A DNA stretch of 64,000 nt, taken from the NCBI RefSeq assembly GCF_954871325.1, contig NC_088779.1, positions 31,618,729-31,682,728 of the forward strand, written 5' to 3'. Below are positions 23,440 to 35,344 of this stretch, in pieces. Every line of letters starts with the position of its first letter. The first letter of the stretch is position 1. Made by a program: the position numbers and the translations under genes. The DNA is from Gordionus sp. m RMFG-2023 (lineage: Eukaryota; Nematomorpha; Gordioida; Chordodea; Parachordodidae). The notes under the pieces were generated by a model. That model was not told the DNA's origin. It was given only the letters and a program-made list of their open reading frames with translations, and did no database searches.

Positions 23440-24000
23440 GTAGGAAATTTAGTTACTGCACTTGACAAATTCCTATTCAACTACAGAAATACGCTAAATG
23501 ATACAACAGGAGTTACACGTTCTAAAAGAATGTTTAATCGCAAAATTAGTATTAAATGGGACTTATTAAAACCGCAATAAGGAAAAGGAGATAGAGATAA
23601 ACAACACTATAAAATAATAGAATTTTCAATTTAAGAGATTTTGTTTGGTATAAAATACAAGGTGATCACAAATTGTGAAAAGCATGGTCACACGCAAAGA
23701 AAGTGACATGATGTTCCAAATTAAACCGGATAAAGTTATTATAATGAAGATATTTAGACCAATTATGAAAACAATTTTAAATTATGATATTAACTCTAAA
23801 AATTCTTTTATGGAGGGGATTGTGGACATAAATAAAAATACCATAAATAAAGATAAAGCAATCGTTCCTAGACCAACTCTAAATTCAAAGGAATTAAATT
23901 TAATAAATTTAGAGGAGCATATTATAAAGCACAGGAAAAAAAACGCCATTAAAATTCGAAGAAGCTTAAATATGATAATAAATATTTTTATTAATTTTTA
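23440..24000 (+). mobile_element. Gypsy-type LTR retrotransposon fossil, end of integrase
   Basis: The translation around 23445-23560 contains ALDKFLFNYRNTLNDTTGV, the C-terminal integrase segment shared by animal Gypsy elements (FL.NYRNTPH.TTG). The following 400 bases are compatible with the integrase tail. It is a broken remnant. A candidate LTR-like repeat begins 200 bp downstream at 24231. Age cannot be dated from one copy. Confidence 0.7.
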
Positions 24001-24230
24001 AAAGTATAATAATCTATTATATTAAATCATTCAAAAAAAATATATCAAATATTAAATTATACTAAATAAAATGATATTATTTATAATATAAATTCAAATT
24101 TTCCCCATTTTTTTACAATTTTTTCAGGTGGTGAACATATCTTTAAAAATATTTCAGCTCCCATAGAAATTTTTATAGCCTTTGTTTTAAGTATGTTCTT
24201 AAGTATGCAAAGAATAAGGATAGAGACGAT

Positions 24231-24531
24231 GTTGCGCGAGGTTCGAGTCAGTAAAAATATATTTTATTAACTGATTTCTTTTACTTTTCTTAAGGTATAA
24301 ATACATTTTCTAAAAAATAAATTAGAATATAAAACGAAATATAAAAAATAAAATAATATAAAAAAAGTAAAGTTAAACCGAAAGTTATATAAATAAGGTT
24401 ACGCAAAATAATAAGTAATATAAGTTGAATTACAAAAATAAAAAGTTAAGTTGAAAAGATAAATTTGAATTCATAAAATGTAATATAAAAATAAAATTAG
24501 ATTACAAAAATATATAATTATAATAACGCAA
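24231..24531 (+). repeat. LTR-like direct repeat, left copy
   Basis: About 300 bp, practically identical to 26273-26571. It starts TGTTGCGCGAGG and ends ATAACGCAACA, so it has the TG...CA form with short inverted tips expected of an LTR. The shared sequence is preceded in both places by a weaker match (ATGCAAAGAAT.AGG). No clear target duplication around the pair. If these are LTRs, the element is a small internal-coding-free (TRIM-like) or otherwise reduced LTR fossil, young by LTR identity. Confidence 0.6.
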
Positions 24532-26272
24532 CATTCTCCCTCTTCTGATAATTTCATCGGAGAAGACACAGAGAGTTTGTTGTCCAAGTGGTTTATCGTT
24601 TTGGTAATCAAGTTGTATCACAAATCATCATAACGTTGGCTTGTCCAATCGTTGGTTTGTATAAATCGATTTTGCACGTTGGTTTGTTTAATCACAAGCT
24701 TGATATCCATATAATTGTCTCCATTAATTATAGCTTGTTTGATCGTACTCAATTGTTAATTATCATTTTTCCAGTTGAATATTGGAATTTGGAATAAATC
24801 AGAATATGTAATTTGGAATAGTTGATCAAATCAAATATATGAATAATATGCACGAATAAAATTTTGAATTTCGGAACAATAAAATATGTAATAAGGAATG
24901 ATAAAATATGTAATAAGGAATGATAATTATGTAATAAGGAATGATATTTATGTAATAAGGAATAAAATTTTAATCCAGAATAAGGAATGATAAATTATAA
25001 TGATTATTATATTATTTTTTAGGTGTTAATCATAGCGTTTTATACTTTTAGCGTTTTATGCGTTTTATATTTTTTTGCGTTTTACATTTTTTAGCATTTC
25101 ATATTTTATAAGCGTTTAATTTTTCGTGTTTTAGTGTTTAATTAATTTTTGTTTATTTTCTATCTCCCAGGTTAAAATATGCAAATAAAATATTATTCAC
25201 ATTTCCCTCTTTTAAATAAAATTTTAAATTTCACACCCTAATTTTAATTCAAAAAAAAAATTCTTCATAAGATAGTTTTGAAAATTCACCACATAATTTA
25301 AATATATTTTTCTAAAATTAATGTTTTTTTACATAACTTTTTGTCTTCAAAGCTTTTAATTTCAAAAACTTTTTATCATATTAAGTATTACTTATAAGGG
25401 TTATTTGAATCAATCATGTGATTTAAAAATTACATTTTAACATATTTAAAATTAAGTTTTATCTTCTTGTTTAGGATTTTTAATATTTTTAATTATATTT
25501 AAGAATTCATCTTTAGGTTTTGTTAATTAACAACAATTCGTCATTATTCAAGAAATCAAAAAAAATATCAATATTATCCATTATGATTTTACATTTTAGT
25601 AATTTTAAAAATTTATAACATGCCTTTATCCTGGCATAAAATTTTAATTTATAATACTTCTTACGTGGATTAGAATAATAAGTAACCATCATTGGTCTCA
25701 CAAAATAGAATTCATAACCTATCGTTCAACTTCCATATCAGTTCTTCCTAGGTTGTCACATTAGGTTAGGTGCTGGCTATTATATTCCGGTCCAACATCC
25801 AGAGCCGGGACACCATAAAGAAAGAAGCTTTTTGCATGAAAGAACGTACTAAGGTTTGATTCTTGGTCATCTCAGTAGTTTAGGTAGTCACAATAGATAA
25901 GGTAGTCATAATAGGTAGTCATCTCCATAGGTTAAGCACAAGGTAGAGTCATAATAGGTAGTCATCTCCATAGGTTAAGCACAAGGTAGAGTCATAATAG
26001 GTAGTCATCTCCATAGGTTAAGCAATCAACACAATAGGTAGTCATATAAATAGAGACATCTCAATGGATTAAACAATCGTCACAATAGGTAGTCTAAATA
26101 GAGTCATCTCAATGGATTAAACAATCGTCACAATAGGTAGTCATAGAGTCATCTCAATGGATTAAGCAATCGTCATAGATTAGATGGTCATCTCAGCAGA
26201 TTAGGTAGTCATCTTTTTCTAGTCCACCACCCAAAGGGCACCATGCAAAGAATTAGGTTACTAACGATATGG
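24532..26272. other. Interior between the LTR-like repeats
   Basis: 1.74 kb with no protein I can recognise. It contains a run of AATAAGGAATGATAAAATATGT-like units cut to about 25 bp (24870-24990), a GCGTTTTAT-type run (25030-25140), AT-rich filler, and the minisatellite at 25860-26220. Open frames at 24588-24797 (+) and 25513-25701 (-) show no domain. Confidence 0.5.
25865..26225 (+). repeat. TAGGTAGTCATC minisatellite
   Basis: At least eight units containing ATAGGTAGTCATCTCCATAG or CACAATAGGTAGTCATA with AGGTTAAGCA / GGATTAAACAATCGT linkers. Two neighbouring units of about 55 bp (from 25925 and 25980) are identical, indicating recent expansion. Confidence 0.88.
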
Positions 26273-26571
26273 TGCGAGGTTCGAGTCAGTAAAAATATAT
26301 TTTATTAACTGATTTCTTTTACTTTTCTTAAGGTATAAATACATTTTCTAAAAAATAAATTAGAATATAAAACGAAATATAAAAAATAAAATAATATAAA
26401 AAAAGTAAAGTTAAACCGAAAGTTATATAAATAAGGTTACGCAAAATAATAAGTAATATAAGTTGAATTACAAAAATAAAAAGTTAAGTTGAAAAGATAA
26501 ATTTGAATTCATAAAATGTAATATAAAAATAAAATTAGATTACAAAAATATATAATTATAATAACGCAACA
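26273..26571 (+). repeat. LTR-like direct repeat, right copy
   Basis: Matches 24231-24531 over almost its whole length (start GGTGCGAGGTTCGAGTCAG, end ATAACGCAAC) with only one or two differences near the 5' tip. Confidence 0.65.
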
Positions 26572-27149
26572 AAGTATAATATACATAATTTATAATAAAA
26601 TTTTCTTAAATTTTTTCTAATAATATATTTTTTTAAATATTATCCTCTTATTTTATAGAAAAGTAAAAGATTAAATGAATCAACCCATAATAAAATTATG
26701 TTTTACATTTATCAGTTCAAATATATTGGCGGTCATTAAGATGAATATAAAAAAATTATTTCTAACAGTATCGCTTAAAATATATTTTTTTAATTTAAAT
26801 ATTTACCAATATCTTAGAACACCGCGTGTCTTAACTTTATAAAATATACGATATCTTTGAGAAATGATAATAGATTTTGTCTGTTGTAGAATCACTACCA
26901 TAGTCTCTGGAAAAGGTAATTTAACAATACACATTGGGACTGCAGAATAAAAGGCAGAATTAATATTATTAAAAAATGGTTCTAAACACATAACGATAAG
27001 ATGACAAGATGATGCACAAGAAGCAAACTTATTATACTATTATAACATATGAATCTAAAATAAAGATTTATTTATATTATGGTGTTTAAATACTTGTATT
27101 GTAATACAATTAAATGTGATATTTCTTTTGAGATACTCCTTTTAGAATG
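26572..27149. other. AT-rich non-coding stretch
   Basis: No feature recognised; the minus-strand frame at 26803-26991 has no domain. Confidence 0.4.
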
Positions 27150-27790
27150 CCATTATCTGACCTTACTTTATTCTCCTCACTGCTTTATGGTTCAGGCCAT
27201 GAGTTCATTGAAGCTATTCCTTGAGTTAATTTACTACTACAACTAAACCAAAATGAGCTCACTCACGCGATTGGTAATCGCTTAAATTGCCTAATAACCC
27301 AACCCCACACATATTCAGGAAGCAGTTCAGACGTTTTGGGAAATGGAAGACATAGCCTTTATTGCCATTCGCGTAAAGGTCGTGTCGTTATACATAATTT
27401 ATGGAATTCAATCCTCTTTTGAGCTTAGAGATCTGCTCAAATTCCATCCTCGTTTCTAATCTTTTCAGATCCAATGGAAAACGTCCTGATGGTATTTCTC
27501 AAATTCCTTGGAAGCATGATCTATTCTTCTGGGATTACTCGTGTATTGATACTCTGGCACCATCCAATCAAACTCTCAAAATTTTTTAGAAAAAGGAGTA
27601 ACTTAAATTAGCTAAATATTCCGAAATTTCTCAAGTACAGATATTCATTCCCATCATTTCCATAACCCTTACAACTTTTGGGAAATATATGCAAATTTAC
27701 CAATGAACCTAGGGAAGGCTTCTTCAAAGACTCACCATACCGATTCGAAGCTAATTACATTAGCTACATAGGCAGGCCTCATCCCTCAAG
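27150..27790 (+). mobile_element. LINE fragment covering zinc finger, endonuclease and C-terminus
   Basis: Translation shows YGSGHEFIEAIP (matching DSGYEFLEAFP), HAIGNRLNC, GRHSLYCHSRKGR, RSNGKRPDGISQIPW, FFWDYSCIDTLAPSNQ, LAKYSEISQ and EGFFKD...NYISYI in the same order as the LINE at 46735. The endonuclease signature RPD...WDYS.ID is kept. Several frame changes and one gap make it a fossil. It is diverged enough to be a different lineage of the same family rather than a recent copy. Confidence 0.85.
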
Positions 27791-28860
27791 AAGATTAGTT
27801 TTAATTTCAACCCGCCAAAGGAAAAATTAGGGAGTGGGTGAAGCAATCCATAAATTATATATATATTTAACTCCCTATTTTTGTAAAGAAGCTAACAATA
27901 TTTATCCTACATTCTTATATTTTATGATTGCCCTAGTTAATTAAAACTATATTATTAAATAACAATATAAAATTTTATAATAATAATTTTTTTTTAACCA
28001 AAAACACCCAATACCTCCTTTTAATATTCTAACCCATTCCCGAAAAGCCTCCAAGAATACTTAAAATTTATTTAGAATTTATTTCAGAAAATATTACTTT
28101 TTAATACTTGCGCTATCTAGGAAATAGATATATTACATTTTAATAAATAAAAATCTATTATTTAAAAAAAAACCAGCACAATTTAAATATTCTAATTATA
28201 AATATATTTTATAAGTACTTAATGAAATATAAAAAAATTTGTGAATAAGCCATTAGTCAATATCTTTTTTAGCAAAAATAACCATAGATATTTTGCCAAA
28301 AAAACTCAAATTATACCTATTTATATTATCGTATACTCCTCAAATTTTAACTTATATCGTAATTTATTAATTATCATTTGTAGATTACATGTTTTTCATT
28401 TTCAAATAATCGATTTTAATATTATTAATTTTTAATTATTAATTATTGATCACGCGTTGTTTTTTTTAAATAATCGATTTTTAATATTATTTTTTTTGAT
28501 TAAAAAATATAATATTGTTTTATTATTATTATTATTATTATTGTTTTTTTTTAAAGTTGTTAAAAAAGAAAAATTTTTTTTTCATCATTATATTTTTTTG
28601 GATTGAAATTTGAAGAAATAAAAAAGTTAAAAAAAAATATAGTCATCAAGAATTATTTTACTGAAAATACATAGTGTAGAAGAAAATTAAAGAAAAGATA
28701 AGATTTTTTTTGTTGAATAAGAAAAATAGTTGGAGTCTATTTATAGTGTTGATTGATAAAAAAAGGGGCGTTGAATTAAGCAGCTAAATTAAGTGTTGAA
28801 CGGTTTTAAAATTGAGAAATACTAAGTGTTGATCGTTTTTAAAGGTGAGAAATATCACAT
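27791..28860. other. AT-rich sequence with TTA microsatellite
   Basis: No gene recognised. Contains ATT trinucleotide runs near 28520 and long T/A homopolymer tracts. A GGAGTGGGTGA motif near 27834 recurs at 34431 and 17917 next to LINE fragments and may be a LINE 3' UTR piece. Confidence 0.4.
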
Positions 28861-28878
28861 TAGTGCCGTGACCAAAGC

Positions 28879-29075
28879 CCAAGTGTTGTGAATTATTGAA
28901 TAAATTTTAAAGAGTTGAATTTGAACAGAATATACAAGTGAACCCATGTGTTGTAAATTTTTGAATAAATTTTAAAGAGTTGAATTTGAACAGAATATAC
29001 AAATGAACCCAAGTGTTGTAAATTATTGAATAAATTTTAAAGAGTTGAATTTGAACAGATTATACAAGTGTGTTG
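28879..29075 (+). repeat. Three tandem copies of a 65-bp unit
   Basis: Units starting near 28879, 28944 and 29009, each with CCCAAGTGTTGT(A/G)AATTATTG and TTAAAGAGTTGAATTTGAAC, differing at only a few positions. They lie just upstream of the gag-like region. Confidence 0.9.
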
Positions 29076-29323
29076 AGAAATTATATTGTAATTGTATTAA
29101 AGGTTGTTATATTGTTATAGCAGGTTGTAATAATTAATTGGCATAAAACAGAGTTGTTTTACAAGGAAATTGTTGATAAATTGATATTAAATAAAATTAG
29201 AGGAGAGATTCGAAACGAATTTAGCGTAGAAAAAATTTTGAGTTGAATATATGTATAAGTGTATAATTGGAGTATTTACGTTATTAATACTGTCTTATTT
29301 ATTAACACTACAAGTTATTAAAA

Positions 29324-30160
29324 TTGTTAATTTTTTGTGAGATGAAAATTTTTAAATTTATAAAATACTGGGAGGTGCAATATAATATTATTAGAGCGTT
29401 GCTAGTATTAGGTATATGGATGTGTAGTTTAATCCTAGGAAGGAGAACTAGGAGCAATCGAAGTTTTAGAATCAAGGGGCAGACCTTGACGATAGAAGGA
29501 AATAATGGAGAGGAGGATGTGATGGGAAAGGTAACTTGGTTACCAGTGCAGGAATTAATTAAGGGTTGGACTGATAGTGAGATATATGGTTTATCAGAAA
29601 ATAATTTAATAAATAGACGTTCTGATGGGGATGTATATGGAAAATATGGGTATAGAAATCAAGTGTTGAGATCATATAGGGACAGAGAAAATCTGTTGAA
29701 AAATAGAACGGAGGGAACCGAGATTTAATTCTCGAGGGAGGGGAGACGTAACTTGTTATAATTGTGGAAGGGCATATGTTCAGGGATTGTCAGGAAACAA
29801 AGAGTGTGGTGCGGCAAACATGGTCATATAGCCCCTTTTTGCCCGCATAAACAAAAAAGATTGAGATGCGCCGGGTGCGGGAGATTTGGTCATAATGAAG
29901 AGGATTGTAATGTAGATAAATATAATACAAGGGGTGGTTTCCCACAAAGGGGAATGGATCAACAAAATATTCCCATTGTGCGAACGATTTAAAATAAGAG
30001 GAGCGAAAAATAATTGTATCTAAACATAATGAGGAAGGAAGGGAGTTGAATGTGATGTGTTTTAAATGCCGGAGGGAAGGGCATGTGGCTAGAGATTGTT
30101 TAAATTGTTGACTATATGATAGTGGGAGTGATATTGTTAAAATGGGGCAAGAGAAAGGGT
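29324..30160 (+). mobile_element. LTR-retrotransposon fossil, gag zinc-knuckle region
   Basis: Contains CCHC zinc knuckles of the type found in retrotransposon nucleocapsid: CAGCGRFGHNEEDC (about 29865-29910) and CFKCRREGHVARDC (30058-30099). These follow a basic, hydrophilic N-terminal part, and a DSGSDIV motif like an aspartic-protease active site (about 30120) lies just downstream. It is a broken element of Gypsy-like or related kind. It is cut at about 30160 by the left arm of the large inverted-repeat element. LTRs are not identified. Confidence 0.72.
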
Positions 30161-31515
30161 TAAAATAATTATTACCAAAATTTTACAAAACTAAAAAGTT
30201 TATATTAATAAAAATTTCAAAATATTTTAAACATAAAAAAGTGTGTATTAATTAAGATTTTCAAAATTATTTTACAGAAAAAATAAAGTATAAGTCAAGT
30301 ATAAAAAATTCGTCCCTTTTATAGGAAAAATAAAAGACGCCATTATAAATTTAAATTAAATTGGCGCAAAGTGAAAAAAAGAACGGTTTTGTGGAAACGA
30401 GTTGTGTTAGTTTTATCGTACATAATTGGAGATAAAACCTACCCCCATACTTCCCAAAAATCAAAATATATCTTGGGATGCAAGGTGGTCTCCCGGACCC
30501 AACGGTCTAACTTATATTTTCGGATCACCTTACTGAGGACTCCTAAAGTAAGAAATCCAGTAAAGTGAGAGAAAACACAAAAGCCATATGTTTTACTTTC
30601 ACTGTGTTTAACTTAAAACAAGATAGGGACCAAAAAGATAAACCTTTTTTTAACTTTCATTTTATTGTAAACAAAGGAGGGAGGGGTATTAAAAAAAACT
30701 TTATTTAACTTTAACATAAACAAAAGAGGGGGATTAAAAAAACTTTTTCATCTTAACCATAATAAAAGAGGGGGATAAAAAAAACGTTTTTTTTCATCTT
30801 TAACAGTTATTCACATATTTTTGGGATTTTTAAAATGCTTTAGAATTATATTAAGGAAAAAAAGATATTTAAGACGAAAAGAGATCTTAAGTTTTCATTG
30901 GCTGAGCCTATAATGATACCATTTGTGAACTAAAATTCAAAAAATGTTTATTACATCGGAAATAATCAAAAATAATCAGTATTATTTAATCATTTCACAT
31001 TAAAGATACAGCTTATTGTACATTAGATATTAACCTAGCACTACTTTAAGAGTTATCATTAAATGAATCTTGCTATTATACGATTGCGCGATTCCGCTCT
31101 CAAAAGAAACTTTATATTCAAAAAATTCGTAGAAATAAAAAAATCTAAAATAATTTAAAATAAATTGATATTTGTACAAAATTTTTAAAACCCTAACTAG
31201 CCTCTGGCATTGACAGACCTATAATTTTAACATCAATGAAATATTATATTTTAAAAACTGAAAATTTTGAATACTTGCAATAGTTGAATTTAATGGAATT
31301 ATTCTTTATAAATAAATATTAATATAGTCTAAAGGGTATTAAAATTAAATAGTAAATGAGAAAATTATCAAAACAAAGTTTATAAAATATTGAGGATGAA
31401 AAAATATTTTAGAAAGAAATAAAAGCAACATATTTATATAATAAAAATATATTTGAATATCTCAATAAAAGTTTTAGATATAAATTAATTTTTTGCAAGC
31501 CTAGTGCTAATGCTA
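30161..31515 (+). repeat. Left arm of the 6.5 kb inverted repeat
   Basis: Pairs along its length with 35345-36693. Identity is high but with scattered small differences (for example in the A/T runs near 30660-30800). The open frame at 30371-30568 lies in the arm and has no domain. Confidence 0.85.
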
Positions 31516-32054
31516 TAACAATATTAATAATAATGTACCTAACTCCTGGTAGATTATTTAAGAGAAGAAAAAAAAGTCTTATGTTTGGTAAATATATCCT
31601 TTGGAAAATAATGCTTATCAATAAAAATCTTGTTAAGCACATGTTCATTTATAAAATTTTTATTATTAAAAATTGAAAATACTTTATATATGGAAATTAT
31701 TCAAAATAAGTTATCTAGTAGACTTTTTTTCACGTTTTTCTTTCTTTTTAGTCTTGATAACATCCGGAGAAACGGAAAACAATCTAGCCGGGAACTCCTC
31801 GGGGCTAATATGAAAATAAAACATAAAAAATATTAAAATTTATATATGGGACAATTTTGTGATCCTATATATTTTACAATCCTTTCGTTTACAAAGAATA
31901 CTACACAATCATAGCTCTGCCCCATGACTATTATCGAGCTTTCATGATAACGATCTCATATATTTTCACCATGTGAACCAAGGATGTGGTTACGGATTTG
32001 GGAAAACTACGATCAAAATAGATATTTGTTACTTACTCAATTTGACACAACTAA

Positions 32055-32350
32055 TTGGGATTATTAGTTACCGAACTCACCAGAATTGGTGTAATAGCAT
32101 AAAAATTATAATCACAATTATATTATATCTAAACTTAGAGTTAATAATTGAAAAAGAGTGAGATAGTTCAGTTCAAATGATTATTCTCAAAGCGGCAACT
32201 AAAAATACAGCTCAGAATACAAATATAATACCAATATCTTTATGTGAGATGTATCTATAACATGCTCCTAATATCCAATTTATAAAAGTATAATTATTCC
32301 CATGAATTCAAATAAAGTAAAAAAAGTGAATAAATGAAATGAATAAAGTG
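32055..32350 (-). pseudogene. COX1: NUMT: start of mitochondrial COX1, second copy
   Basis: Nearly the same sequence as 39537-39845. On the minus strand KDIGIIFVFWAVF (TGA read as Trp), a TELSHSF block and GEFGN correspond to the HKDIGTLY...ELS...GGFGN start of cytochrome oxidase subunit 1. It ends just before the next COX1 block. Because both copies share the same defects, one was probably duplicated in the nucleus from the other. It lies in the centre of the 6.5 kb inverted-repeat element. A short diverged piece at 32385-32465 resembles 40150-40255. Confidence 0.8.
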
Positions 32351-33448
32351 AATATATACACGTTATATCTTTTTTTTATGTCTGCGGGGCCACAAAAGTT
32401 GATCAAGTTTCCGGACGCCGTCAAATGAAGCCTCGGCGAACAAATCTTGGTATAATACTTTATATTTATGTTAATTATATGTATTAAATTGTACCACACA
32501 ATACAAATACACGATATGGGAGTTGCGGATTAAATGCCAAATAATTTAAAAAAATTTATTTTATATGAAATTTACATTTAAATTATTTGGAATTTATTTT
32601 ATGCGATTAATTTTAATCAGGATATTTTATTAAATGTTTTATATTAATAATAAAATTTACTTTGAATACAACTATATCTAAAGTAATAATTTGGATCACA
32701 TATGCATAATTTCCTTTTTCTATCACATGTTGCTTGTAACTTACACCATTTATCGTTCTCACAATATAGATTAGTTGAATTTTCTAATATTTATTGAATT
32801 CAAATTAATAGCATATAATTTATCAAATAATGGAAAAGAAAAATAATTTTCGGCCCTATTTAATAAATGTTGAAGGTATAATAATAGAAAAAAATTCTAT
32901 TATAAAATAAAGCTTAAATAAACACACTTTAGTGTGATATTTTAATAAAATTTTTATTATATATTCTTTGCGAAGAATTTTCTAGAAATATATTGTAAAT
33001 CATTATAAATATCAAATTGGAAGATTTAAATTGATATAATTTTATTCAAAATTGATAAATCACCTGAGAATAATATTTATTTGTTTAATATAAATTTACA
33101 ACTCATGTTTTCAATTCCATTTCAAATAAATAGTTACCCTCATAATTTTTATCGAGCCTTATAAAAATAAAGTATTATAATAGATCAACTCCATATTATC
33201 TTATTAAAATCTTCTATATAAAATTAATATATTTTTCTACTATGAAAACAACTATTTGAGAATAAAGTAAAAATTATTCTTATTTCATATTGTAATTGGA
33301 GGGCCATTGATATCAATATGCCCCCTAAAAGAATATTTAGCATATAACAATTAAAATTATTAATTTTAAAAACATATTTTCAATAATTTTGTCACTATAC
33401 GGAAACTTTGCAAATAAACAACTCATTTTGAATAATAGACACTTTTTT

Positions 33449-33660
33449 ATGAGCCTACCAGACCTCAGTTTGGCACCTACGAAATATAATTGTTCATAAT
33501 ATATAATAAATTTATTAAAGTAATCAAATGGAGGCAACTCAACATATCATCGGAACCAGAAAATTAAGTATAATTTTATCACTAACTATTCCTCGAATCC
33601 TTAATATCTCTTTGATGTAACCCTTAGTACAACTAACATCTTTATTCACTATCTGGGGGG
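33449..33660 (+). mobile_element. LINE 5' fragment
   Basis: ATGAGCCTACCAGACCTCAG matches the start of the LINE open frame at 46735 (ATGAGCTTACCAGACCTCAG). The match then continues through the zinc-finger region (CATCGGAACCAGAA versus CATCGAAACCAGAA) to ATTCCTCGAATCCTTAAT. The cysteine codons are partly lost. A diverged copy, not a template for a working gene. Confidence 0.8.
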
Positions 33661-34544
33661 AAGGGTTAAAAATTTGAATTTTGTGCTTTATTGATTAAGA
33701 TCATATTATAATAATAAAGCAATTTTATAATGTTAATTTATAGAGAGAATTCTACTTTTCTCGGAGATTTGACTAATTCATTTAGAATCAAATTTTTATC
33801 TAGAATAATCTCCTTATAAATATTTATATTTTGAATCCATTTAAATGGTTTTGGTGCTATTTCTTAAATAGGTTTATAACCTTTTCAAAAAGACCTTTCA
33901 TTAGTGCAGGTGTTAAAGGGTAAGGTAGCTAAGATAAAAAGCAATATTTTGATATTAGGCAGGGAATACACATGGAAAGGGCCTGCAAAGCATATTTTGG
34001 TCTCAAAGAGTACTCTATTTTGCCAAAATTTACCAAAATTCGACATCACAAAGTAATCTATCGTACGATCCTGTTAATTCCTCAGAATAAAACTCTGAGA
34101 TTTTTTTAATATCCTCTCGCGTTTAAAGTGAGACTCAACCGGCCAAAGAAAATAAAAGCTGTTTAAAATAAAATTGTGAGTAATATATCTTTCACTTAAT
34201 TGAAATTAAAATATCAATAAGGGGAATAAAAATCCTCAATCGAGATGCATCAATATTTAAGCTATTGAACTATCTAGAAGCTACTCTAATTTTAAAACAA
34301 ACATACTAGCGATACCAGGCTTTTTAAAATATAAAAAGAAGGTTATTAGAATTAAATTATTGAGCCTCCATTTTTTTACTTCTCTTTTATATAACCACAT
34401 TCAATTAATTCTTTTATTCAATGTCTAGGGGAGTGGGTGAGATATAAAATATTTTAACTATCTAGTTTTCTATAATTGTATTTTAATTTACCATAGTTTT
34501 ATATTATAATTGTTTTTAGATTTTTATCTCTACAAATTTTTTTG
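33661..34544. other. Unassigned centre of the 6.5 kb element
   Basis: No domain recognised. A GGGGAGTGGGTGAGA motif (about 34428) resembles GGAGTGGGTG near two LINE pieces. Confidence 0.35.
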
Positions 34545-34860
34545 AATATAACGTTTCTTTTGAGAGCGGAGCAATATCGCGCAATCGTGATTTATTCATA
34601 TTTTAAACATGATAACTCTTAAAGTAGTGCTAGGTTAATATCTAAAAATGTAAAAACATTAAGCTGTCTCTTCACTGTGAAATGACTAAATAAATATTTT
34701 TTAGACATAACCTATGGCTATTATTAATTATTTTAAAATAAAAATTCTTGGCCTATTTTATATTATAAATATAAAATGAAATTATATAGGAAGAAAACAA
34801 GTATTACCTTTCAGAAATCTTGGATAATAAGCAATAATTAATACTAAAATTTTATAAATA
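34545..34860 (+). repeat. Third, deleted copy of the inverted-repeat arm
   Basis: 34545-34700 matches 35725-35890 (TTTCTTTTGAGAGCGGA, TAACTCTTAAAGTAGTGCTA, AAGCTGT). It then passes directly to 34700-34860, which matches 36870-37010 (ACCTATGGCTA, TATAGG...AACA, CTTGGATAATAA). So the arm family extends beyond the right tip of the inverted repeat, and this copy lacks about 1 kb of the middle. Confidence 0.75.
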
Positions 34861-35344
34861 AATTAAATAGAATGATTAAAATAATAATAAACATTCTAAA
34901 AAAGATCAATATATAAAATGGTGGAAATGAAATTTTAGAATATTTGTAATTGTTACAAAGTGAAATTTTAATTTAAGAATAAAATTAATGCGCGTAATAA
35001 ATAAATTTTGTCATAGTTTCTTAGAGTTAATGACTTGCCCCAATATATTCCCACATTCTCATTTTAAGTGTGAGAGACTAAAATTTTTTTAAAAATGAAT
35101 TTTACATTTTCCCGTTTTTAGATTTTTTTAATCGCGGAAGGATATTACTCATTTAAACTTGATCATAATCTAAAATAGTATTTTAATTATAATTAACAAA
35201 AGATATGATATTCTAAAAGGCGCTAGACGTCTCATGAAATAGAGTATCTAATAATATTTAATTTTTTTTTCAAAATGCAAAATAGAAATAGCGGATATAT
35301 TTTTAATTTAATCAATGGACATAATATATTTAAAACTATGCCAA

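Noticed and set aside
23675-24001. 108-codon plus-strand frame considered as an independent gene
   Set aside because: It follows directly on Gypsy integrase remnants and fits as their tail region or chance frame; no separate domain seen.
31850-32050. Possible mitochondrial 16S rRNA segment (ATCCTTTCGTTTACAAAG)
   Set aside because: One short resemblance to the conserved rRNA end beside the COX1 copy, but the neighbouring conserved blocks are missing.
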